Assembly (NCBI GenBank): GCA_903813345.2 | Contig: CAIIXF020000008.1 | Location: 24,538,822-24,602,821 of the forward strand | DNA length: 64,000 bases | Reading direction: 5' to 3' | Source: Owenia fusiformis | Taxonomy: Eukaryota; Annelida; Polychaeta; Sabellida; Oweniidae | In this document: in pieces, positions 22,901-34,900 of the stretch | Numbering within the stretch: the first letter of the stretch is position 1 | Layout: every line of letters starts with the position of its first letter | Position numbers and translations under genes: made by a program | Notes under the pieces: model-generated | The model's input: the letters and a program-made list of their open reading frames with translations, nothing else | What the model was told of the DNA's origin: nothing | Database searches by the model: none

Positions 22901-25900
22901 ATCGCTGTTCCCGTATTGGCTCTTTTTTGTAACGTTCGCGCGCATACTGTAAACGACAATGGAGAAAAACGCAGACAATCGCGATCTGTTTGATGCTTTA
23001 AAGAAGGGAAGGAGCAGTATGCCCCGTTAATAATCAAATATTTGAACAGGAAAATCCGGCTACGGACAAGAATACAATACTGGACATGAATATTTTAAAT
23101 AAGTCCACGGTTGGTTGCAAAGTTTCTGAGCTTTGGCCAATTGAACAATGTGATTGGTATGGGATAAACAGATCATCCTATAGTCGGTTCAGGATATTGG
23201 GATTATCCCTTGGCCAATATAATATATCTACCCTCGGGACCTACGGCCCTCGGGCAGATATATTATATTGGCCTCGGGATAATCCCAATATCCTGAACCT
23301 CATATAGGATAATCTCTATATGTGATGCTTGGTTTTGAATATGGGGTATATCCCTCGGGAAATATAATATCTTACCTCGGACCCTACAGACCCTCGGTAA
23401 GATATCTATATTTCTCCCAGGATATACCCCATATCCAAAACCTCCCAAAACATAAGCCTCATGTATTCATGTATTCTAAATTTGCAAGTATTTTTCTGTC
23501 AATATTAGTGTGCTTACTACATATCTACAGCAGTGTAAAAAGGAAATCTAGCTTTAGTTAATGAATCTTGACAGATACAAAGGCTAAACACAGAAAATCT
23601 GCAATCAACAAATGTATTATATATAAGATTGTAATAGCAATCGTTTTTACGTGTTATCTCTCTGTTACATTGGCTTAATAGATTGATCGTATGTTAGGAT
23701 ACTAGCATTCTGAAAAATGATTTCTCTATACCTATATCTGGCTCATGCACGGCATCTCCTCCTCCCATTCTGGTCGTCCCCTCCTTCAGGTTATACATCA
23801 CCACACCTGTACTCAGGATGTCATCATCCATGCCTGTGTGCAGCAAATAAAATAACATAACAAAAGCTTTCATGGTGTAACTCAAGAACTTGACCTTAGA
23901 TAGCTTTGAACATTCACCGTAGTAGAATAAAGATGTCTTCTCCAAATAATATTCTAAGAGTATCTAGTTTTAATCAAGTTTCCCTACATTAAAACATGTC
24001 TATAGCATGTGCCTCAAGATGAAACCCACACATTGCATAAGAGTATTTTTTATAAAGCACATATGTTTGTACAAAAATTACAAGAAGTATACCTATCAAA
24101 TGAGGAAGCGAACTGTCCACTATGACACCAAGGGAACTGGAACGTTGTCTCAGAGATCTTATTGTCATGTTAGACTCCTGTAAATTAAATATAATATACA
24201 CAGTATGTAAAGCAATTTGCCATTAATTGAAGAAATGAAAGATGGAAAATGTCTTTAGTCACATCCATTCAAATTAGAAACAGCTTTAACATGGTTATCG
24301 TTGTATGATATAAATGGACTATGGCAAACTACATATGTATTTGTGAGTAATATGACATTGGTAAAATTACATTGATGAAATATTAAGGGCATGTTGAGTA
24401 ATGAATAAGGTAATGTTGTTCAGTTTCAAATTTGCTCACTATAGCGAATGCGGAATGTTAGTATACTTTAAGGAAAAGAGAGCTTGAGCGACTTTCAATT
24501 CCAATTTGGCATAAGTGTGTCTCATTTTGGCATACATGTACACATGTCACATTCTGGCATAATCGTTCATATCATAAGGAAAAGTAAGTTTGCTTCCACA
24601 TGAGGTACTTGTTCCTTGTCTTGAATGAAATTGTATCCATGTAACTAAGCGTATTTCTTAAGAAGAATGATGTGATATGATGGGCTCGTTCCACACATAA
24701 TGTAAACAATGCATCTCTCAGAATCTCTTCCACATTGCATTCCAAAGGAGGTTGATTTATGCAATGTAATCTATTACCTTAGAGGCAAAGTGCAGTTTGA
24801 AAGTCAATATCAGTGTAGTAGACTAAACGTCTGGGTATAAAAATGTGTGCAAGTGAGACATTAGTTAGGGCTACATGGACTGCAGGTTTTAAGAAAGATA
24901 AGAGCAGGTTAGAGAGGGCTAGATAAAAATGTAAGAAAGTGGAGGAATGTTTAAGATCTTAAGAAACGGAATTGCGTAGAACTTTGTACTGAACATTAGG
25001 AAATAAAGTGAAGAAGAAATTGATATAAAGTCTCAGCCTTTATGTTTAGGAACTTTAGATCCGTTTACCAATAAGGGACATAAAAAACATTGATCATAGA
25101 CTTTGATCAAGATGAACATTGGTGGTCATCAATAAACTGACATATTTCTTCCAGAATTTCTGTTAAGAATAGTTCTGTAATATCATAATTCTGTCTTGTA
25201 TAATTCAATAGGTTGATATAATTATTTTGTTCCTTGTCTTCACGTATTGCCTCTGATAGCGTGAATGAATATGAGACTGCCGCAATATAGCAAATGGCTA
25301 CAACAAACCTGCATGACATCTTGTGCTTCCTGCCATCTGTTGATCCAGCCCTCAGTTAAAGCCTTTGCCTACAACATACAATGGTCATTATATGAAACCT
25401 GCTTTTCCGGTGTCATATGTTATTTGCGATGTTCCTTAGTTTAATCTATTATTGAACTGCCATGTACAACCCCATAGTACAGATGAAATGCAAAATATCA
25501 AAAATTTCTAAAAACTTTATGAGGGTTGGAGTCTCAATGTCAACATTCTGGTAAGAAGAAGTTCAGGACAACAGGTTTTATTAGGGAGGAGATTTAAATA
25601 GTGAACAAAATTGATTTTTTTTAAATCAGGTGAGAAGCAAATCAACATTTTCAAATTTCCTATTTGGGAGGAAGAAACGTGGTAACACTATAGTGAAATT
25701 ATCTTCATTTTTGCACAACTGTAATCATTTGGACATCATCTATAACTTTTACTTCTTTTAAAAAAGAGGACTATTCAAATGCACACCTACCTTTGCTTCA
25801 TTCTCCTCAAGCCTCTCAGCTATCATAGATCCTGTCAGAGAGCCACAGTCACTCTGTAATGATATCACAGATCCTGCCTGAAACAATGGAGAGGTAGAGT

Positions 25901-28900
25901 GAACAGTTGCTACTTTGAAACAATAGTTTTGTATATAAAACAGAAGAGACTGATGGATGAGACCATATTGCTTCATATTAGGCATATCATAATTAAATGC
26001 ATTGAACATGTGAATGATGACATAAAAAGGGAAATATTTGTACATGCAATCAGAAACTATTCAGCTATTCAGAAAGCTACAAGTATCTCAATTGATGGAG
26101 GCATGAGACAAGCATAAAAACACAGCTAAAAATCTTAAAGCATCAAAATTGGTTATTAATTGTGCTCTATCACAAGGTTTGCAGTAAATCCCGCCTTGTA
26201 AAGTATCACCATTAAATGATTATGGCAGCAATGCAGTCGTTTAAAACTGAGGCGAGCTAAAGACCGATACAAAAGTTGAGAGCAAAATTATGCATTTTGA
26301 TGAGAGCATTCAGATGAATACCATAACTGCTCTATTGTAAATCCACTAATGAATCAGGTATTTTCAAAACTGAAAACAAACTATGAAACTATGTTACATG
26401 TGCACGTGCCAAATGACAAAACATACATAAGAGCACACTTAGAAGATGATAATAAAAACAAAGATTGTGTAACATATATAAACAAGGCATTAACATGCTA
26501 AATGTCACCACCTGCCATTTGTTACAGACACCAACCACTGACTGTTGTTACAGACATAAAACACCAACCGCAACAAAAAAGTTGTGGACTATTACAATAT
26601 GTCAACACTTCTGGCGGTGACATAAGAAGTGGTGCATGTTAAAAGTGTTTCAATTTCAACACTGGTCAGGATACAGCATTAAGTCCTGGCTGAGCGGGCA
26701 GATATAGCTCATCTGAGCTGATTTACACATATAATCAGAAAAAGCTACTTAAGTAAGCTACGTGTATATAGTATAGTACTAAGTAAAGAGACTGTGGAAA
26801 ACCACCCAATCCCACTCGTGACAACTGTATTCACCTCCGGGAAATTCTGCCAAACAAAGCTTCCTATTATGTCCAGTTGGGTCGATATAGCTTGCTATAA
26901 TTATGTTTTTATGTGAGAAACGATATTTTAAACAAAATTGAAAATAAAGATTTTGAAACGTTAGAAGTATGAAGATTGTAAGCCTATTAAACATAGGCAA
27001 ATTGTAATTTCATCATCATGCTCTGACACGGACAGTCAATGTCATAGAAATTTGAGCAATATGCGAATGCCTTGTGATGGACATGTATACGTATTGTTAA
27101 TTTTTTTGATGTTGATGTGTTTCTGTTATACAATAAAGTTTTTATATTTCAAAATGTCATAAAGTTAAGTCATATTTTGTAAACTAAATATATAGTCTGG
27201 TTTTGTTTCATACAAAAATCAGATATGAATTTTAAACTAATGATTTTATGGAGAGTCATTAATATCATGGGATAAAAAGCTTATTTACTGGTCAGGTTTA
27301 AATATGGGTTGATTCCTCGTGAATATATACCACCAGTAGTTCAAAAGTGAAGGTGATCAAACATCCATGCATTGCTCTTAACTATATCATTGTGAACTTG
27401 CATGTAAGAACTTCTAATTGACATGCAGTTGAATCTGAAATGGATTCTAAAATGTTGCATCAGAGATGCTATCAATCACACAACATTTAGTTCAAAGATA
27501 CTGGTTAAATCATATTTGAAAAATATCCTCCAAACTGCAGTGCTCATATTCTCTAAAATATTTCAGGAAATTGCCCTCACTGAGTGGAAGTGCAATCATT
27601 GGAAGTGCAATCATTGGAAGTGCAACCAGTCCTCGGGTTTGAGTTTAACCTTTTTTGTCCAACAAAAAATATTTTCGACAATTTGATACATATTATATAT
27701 AACAAGAACTATGAATTCATTATCACATTTTAAATGATTTAGCCTACTCCCCCTACAAATACAACATCTTGGGGAATATATACTCTTGTAGGACTTGTTT
27801 TTTTCAATTGGGGTAGATATTGACCTAAAGGGAAGAATTCTATTTATTTTGTTGATATTTCACGTTCAACAAACACAATTTCACCAATAATGATGCATAT
27901 ATACACTTACCTTATACTTATTACTTATACTGTATCTCTCGAGACTCTATAAAATTGATTTAACTCAGAGCCCTGGCGAGAGGACTGGCTACACTCATTT
28001 ACAACGGTTCTACTTCCACCCAGTGGTTCCTTTATATAATATCATGTCTGAGAAGTACTTATAATGGGTTTAACATAGGTAGCCTAGTGTATGGGTGGAG
28101 AAAATGTACACCCTAAATACCTCAATTTTCTACTTCTTAAGACCCTACTAGTCTATTTTGTGGAAACATGTTGTTGATTAGTACAATGCAAATTAAAATT
28201 AGCCTACATTTGGAGGATATTGAGAAGCATAACTTTGAAGCTATATTTTAGAATCCATTTTTTCCCTTTTACATGCTGGGAACTATATCCATTTCCATGC
28301 TACAACTAAGGAGAACCTTCACCATGCCTATAGATATACAATATCTACCTTTTTTACCTGAACTCCAGCGGAGCTATTGGACTTCATTTCTAGATTTGGG
28401 ACAAGGTAAATCATGTCACAAGTCTGTGGACTTTTTTGCTGAAAATGTGATATTAGATGTACATACAATCTGGATGATTTCTATAGGGAAAAGCAAGCAC
28501 GGTCTTAATTAACATTCATCACAACTAATGTATTCAAATCGGGTGAATTTCTGATAGTTTAAAAGTACAGAGCAAATCACTTCCTCATTTCTGAATAAAA
28601 ACATAATAGACAAAACAGCCCCAAGAGGATCTGAGGGAAATTACTTAATCTTAATATGTAGTATAACACAATGTTATTCTTCACCCAATTTTCTTATATT
28701 CTTGTTCCAAACATGCATTTATGTAAAACCTACAAGGAAAGACTAAACTAACCCCATTCAATTAATATTGTTTTGAAATGAAGTCAAATCATGCTATTAA
28801 TTAAAATAAAAAAATAAAAATTGAAAAAAATCCCAGAGACTATAGGTGGGTTTTTACAATAATTCATACTTTTATAAACACTGTAAAATCAAACATAAGC

Positions 28901-31900
28901 ATAAAGCGTGTTCGAAGCAAAACAAAAGAGAAGCCCTTCTTGAGAAAAAAAGCAAACAAGGTTGTAAATAACACAAATATCACACATCCAATATTCTTAA
29001 TGTCTTTCAAACATCTATATGACAAATAACCATCATTACCAGTTTAACACTTGAAAGCATGGCCTTAAGGTGTTCAATCTCCCCTTTCAGTTCCTTAATT
29101 AGGGTGATATTGTGGTCTTCATTTATGGTTGGACGGTTGATGATACTCTTGGCACGTTGGGCATAACGTAGTGTACTAATGCTTTCACGGTATTGTTCTG
29201 AGGCTGGAGATATAGCTGCAATAACATTGCTTACATATACTGGTATATCAATCAAGACAATAACATGGCAAAATGTCACCACCTGTATATGTTACCCCTC
29301 TATTAAACCAAACTTGTTCTCAACCATTCTTTCAAGTCCTACAAGAAAGTCGTGAATGGGCGAAATCTGGCTGTAGTCGGGAAATATGTCAAAAATAATT
29401 AGCTACTTCATTCCTTAACAGTCTTCAATGTGTCCATCTCATTCGCAATTCATTCAGATCACACCATCTCGGCATGGACATGTACACATATGTACTCTTA
29501 TCCAATTGAACAACATTATGAACATGTCCCAAGTAGGGTCGAAGTACGTCAGTTATGTTCATATGCTAGTAAGTCATCTCATTTGAAGTACGTTGTCACA
29601 CGATTTAATTACAGAGTATGGTTGCCATCGGATTTTGAAATGGTTCAAAATTCTAAATCACCTTTGAGCACGTCCAGCTCATCTTAAGAATGATGTCACT
29701 CATTCTGATTGAAGAATGTGACAACCACCAGAAAATTTTAAGCATGCCCTAAGTTCTGGTGGACATACATGTTTGAGTATGTTCATGAAGTTTGTAAATA
29801 GACCCCAAATGGCTCTTAGTACGTCCAATCCATTCATATAGTTGAAGCTCGCTTTTGAGTAGTGAGAACTAGCTTTGTGTGATGGGGAATAACTGATACC
29901 ACCACATGCAAGTGCTGGTGGCAATAACAATATGTTACCACTTTATGGTGATTTACTAAAAATGACATACACAAGAAAACATGCTATGACTTATGAAACT
30001 TCTCTAATGTATGTACAACAGTTACATTACATACAGCAATACAGTTTGGAATAAAATTATCAATCAAGATTCACTTGTGTTTTGATTTGATTTTGAGTGG
30101 GTCATAATCAGGGAACACAAGAGGTAACATATGAAGAACACAAACTTACAAAAATCTCAGTAAACCATTTAAACAAGGAAGGGTAATCACTTACTTGAGA
30201 TCATGATAGATTTGGCATTGCCTCCAAGACTGTCTTTTAGTAACCACGTTAACACAGAATCTCTATATGGGATGAATACTTGACGCTGTTTACGAGGGGT
30301 CCCTGAAGGAGATGTGACTACGCTAGGGGGTCTTTGTTCATCTGTGCTAGTACTACGTAAACTAAGAGTGGACCCCATAGATGTCTCACTGCTCCAAGAT
30401 AAGAGAGATTTTTCAGCTGAAATATTCAATCAAAAATATCAACTGTGTGATAATCATCCTAAACATGTTTGACAGGCTGGATTATAATCAACAATTCAAT
30501 ATCAACACAATTTTCTTTCTTAACACACATCTATTCATTTCAAGAGAATGTTAGGAACCTTCTGATTACTTCATTATCTCATCTTTGAACTGAACTGCTC
30601 TACAGAAAATAATATAATCAAAAACAATGTTACTTCACCTTAAATATCTAATTCAAAAAACATTCCAAAAGACCACATGCAGTATGGCAAGTGATTTTAG
30701 ATGGTCATATCTTTTATCATGAGTACTTTCTGGGCATAAATACAGTGGTTTTTATTAAAAGAATATGTTTTCTTTCAAGTGAAGTACCCATGGTGATAAA
30801 AATATAAATCAAACACCTCAAAAAATTATGAATAGGGACCCCCTTTTCAGAAATTGTTGATATAGTGTAGAGGAGACTTTCGATATGTTTAAATTGAGAA
30901 AAACAAGATCCTCTTTTCAGAAAATAAGCCTAACATTTTTCAAAAAGTGCGGAGGTGGGGCCGTAATCCATAATTTTTCAGAGGGTTGGATTAATATTTT
31001 ACTATCATTGGGACTTCACTTGAAAGAAAACATTTTGTTTTAACAAAAGCCTGGGACTGTATTTATGCCCAGAAAGTATGATGAAAGATATGACTGTCTA
31101 AAATCACTTGCCATACTGCACGTGGTCTTTTATAATTTCCCAAATCTCTATTTATATGAATGTTCATCTGTCTGGTAGTAATGTACTATTAACAAAGTTG
31201 TTGATTTTCTTTCTCAGAGATATTTATCTTTCTTTTTTCTTAAAATCAAGAATTAAACAGGGATCAGGGTTATACACTATTTTAAGATGGACTCGAAAAA
31301 ACTGAAAATGGCCGCTTATCAGTGTATTTGCTATACCTCGCTTTGTGGGAAAACGAGTTTAACTGGCTAACTAAAGATAATGACGGCATTTCAGAGAGAA
31401 TTCTTAAAATTTATGCTAGAAAAGACGGCCCCCGAATGCTCAAAACTTGACAATTTTAATTTCTTCCTTTATTGTATGACTTGTGAAGGTACCGAGATAA
31501 ACCTGGTCGCAAAATTTATTTCATCATGCGATGTAACTTAAACAAAGCCAGTTTATCAATAATATGTCATGACCCTTGGTAGTCTTAACGGACACTACTT
31601 AGTATAATCTACTGTACTAAAGCTAGTAATATTTAGACTATGACCATCTATATTCTTTGTCATGTTGTATCTACTAGCCACATATATATACTAGTATGTA
31701 TTTATTCACATATACTAGTAGCATTACTACGGATGGTGGGAGGTCCTCCATCTATCTAAGTAATATATGGAGGACTTCCCACTATCCGTGGGCATTACAC
31801 ATTTATATTTCATTTTTGTACTTAAGTAGTTTGTAGTTAGTTGTATGCTTTGTATATGACCCCTGATGGGGATTGAAATACAATAAAGCTAATAAATTTG

Positions 31901-34900
31901 TAAATTTGTACAATTTGTACTTGGGTAGGGAAGTGGAACATCTTAACCAGGGGTTGTAAAGATTATCAACACAGTTCTCTGACGAAACACAGTACCAGCG
32001 ACGGTCACAAAGATGCCTCCCAGGCTCAACGCCAGGATCAACGTCTCAGAGCCGGATTGCATGCTGCTGGGGTGAGAGCTGATGATTCATTGACGAAGCA
32101 GATGAGAACTGCCCATCTCGCAATGAATTTTCTGCCTAGGAGAGATTGGATCAACTCATTCGTATTTCTTAAATCCTAACGAAATTGTTGTTCTATGCTT
32201 ACCTAATGATTTTATCACAGTACCTAGGGTGACCAAGGATTTATTTATATTAGCACCCTCCTTGAGTCGCCCCTTGTCATATGAAGCGCTTGAATCTGCC
32301 CGCTCACTGAAATCATCAAGGTCATATATTCAAATACTAAATGTTTTAAACAAGTAAAATGACAACTGGTGTGCATTTGAATAATGGCCTAGTGTCATGT
32401 TATTTTCCTAGACATGGTGGTCCAGATTGAGAATAATTACTGATACAGAGCCACAATTGTAGTATACCAGAGGCCTAATTCATGAAAGCTCCGCAAGCTT
32501 GCGTGTCCGCAATGTATTTGCGGACCTATTGCGTGTCCGCAATTTATTGCGTTACGTCGTATTCACAAAGCTATCCGCAAATCCAGGGCGTGTCCGCATG
32601 TTATCTCCGTGTCCGCAAGCCATGTCCTTTACCGGTGTCACTAATTTAGGGCACCTATGTCAGTTTGACCCCTTATAGCGACCCTTGTTAATTTTGACCT
32701 CGGGTTGACATTCTGCTTCACAAAACGGCTGATGAGGTCGGAAAACAACGCTCGGAGGCTTTCTCCAGTATTCAATTAGAAGTTATGATGGACATCATAG
32801 AAAAAAAGTATGATGTGTTGACGCATTCTCTAAGTGATCTGCTCACGTTTAAAAAAAAGAATGAGGCATGGGATTGCATTGTGAGGGAGGTAAGCTTAGA
32901 TCACCAGTATCGGCGTCTTGAACCCATAATTTTACGTCCCGTTAGATGATATATTTAGAATTTGTTGCTGATATGGGTTAAATTGAGTAAAGTTGTAAAT
33001 AAAATTATCTTATTGACCTACAGTCAATTTATCTAAACTGCAATTTCTTATAGTATCGGAATAAAATAACACATTGTATTCTATTGTACTGTTGTATATC
33101 TCAAACAATATTTGGACTAATTTAATTCCTCACTGGTCGATATCAAGCGAAGGTTACTGCCGTCACTTTCGCATTCAAGATGGTAAGAGATAAACCCACA
33201 ACCACGGAGCCAGTATAGGCGATCCCAATGACTTCAATTGTTTCTACACAGTTATTCATAAGAACATTGGAAACAAAAATATCTGTAAAAATTCGAGCGA
33301 CGCTTGCTTCTTGTCATGCTGTTCTTCGTCCTGGATCTAGAATGATAAGTTCATCATTATTTACTCTAAATTGCGGTAAAAGAGACGCATTTTGTAATTC
33401 CCTGCATCATACTCATAATCATATAAATATCTATGATTCGATGCTTTCCACACCATACTACTAATATAATATCATTTCAAAACAGTTAATAATGATTGAA
33501 AGAAATATTCAAGAAAAATCTTCTGGTTTTCTTCGCACGTAAATCTCTGTTTCTTTTAACATTTCTCTTTAATCCGATCTATCCTTAAAGGAATATACTT
33601 TGTTTAGATCGATAACTAACAATTTCTAATGAAAATATTCGGGGAAACGAGTCCTTCAATTCGGGGGATCCTCTGGGGATTTTACAGTGTTGTTTATACA
33701 TTGGTTAATTTTAGCGATCTTTTAATACCGTAAACTCACCGTTTACTTCTGAAATGGCTCTCAGGGAAATTTTGAGGAAAGTTAGACCGGGGAACCCTCG
33801 AACCCCCGGTGGCTACATACGGGAAATATGTGTATATCCCTCGGTCCCTGCGGTCCCTCGGGATATACACATGTTTCCCTTGGGATAAAATCTGCAAAAA
33901 TTTCAGGAGCGGGACCGGGATTGATACAGCGTGTATCCATCCCGCCCCGGGCCTTGGCTAGATACAGTATATATTCCCACTCGTTATGTACCTAGAACCT
34001 CGGTAGGTATGAAATACTATAAGTTATTGAATGATTTGAAGTGCAATACAGGATATATTCTGCTTGAGAAATTCCGTATTGGTACGAGACGAAGTCGAGT
34101 GCCAATACAGAATATCGAGACAGAATATATCCTGTATTGCACTTCAAATCATTCAATAACGTTTTTATCGTGTGATCCTCTGTATTGCTACTGAGATGGT
34201 CCACTCCGTACCAATATTTTCTGTATTGCGATGGAGCTGATCAACGGGGACAATCTCAGTAGCAATACAGATTGGTACAACACAAGAACTGACCAATCAA
34301 GGGGCTTCATTTTACAGATCATACGATAAAGAGTTGTATATCATCTTGACAGGTGAATAATGATAAAAGTTATAACATAATCGAGAGCGAAATCTACTTC
34401 AAAATATATTCCAGAGGTGATATTAAAATTAGAAGAATGATATGGATATAAGATATGATAAACTTCCCTCCATAAGTTTGGCAATCGTTCTTGTGTTCAT
34501 GAACTGACGATGACAAATAGCTACCAGAGGGTACTTATTATTCATATTCAAAATGTACATAATTGAAGTTGCGGTGTTCCGCAACATTGAAAACCTTAAA
34601 AACTACTCATAACACATTGCTTTTACATCCATATTTGAACGTCTATATCACATTCTACTTTTTATTTTATTTATTTAGAAAATTGTCCTGATGAAAGAAT
34701 GATATATGAAATACACATGTACGTATTTCCATCACTTAAAGCTAATGTTAAATGTGTTCTCAAGGGGATTGATTACGCTGAATTTTCAGAGAGTGACTTG
34801 CGGTAAGTACAGAGGTACCGCACGATAATGACGTAATTCTCGCGGTACCGCAAGATATCTGCGGTGATGCTGATTTTGCGGCCCTTTTGTGAATTGGAAA

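Noticed and set aside
33931-34204. Similar 70-87 codon frames on both strands ([13 protein letters not shown])
   Set aside because: Explained by the palindrome at 34019-34160.
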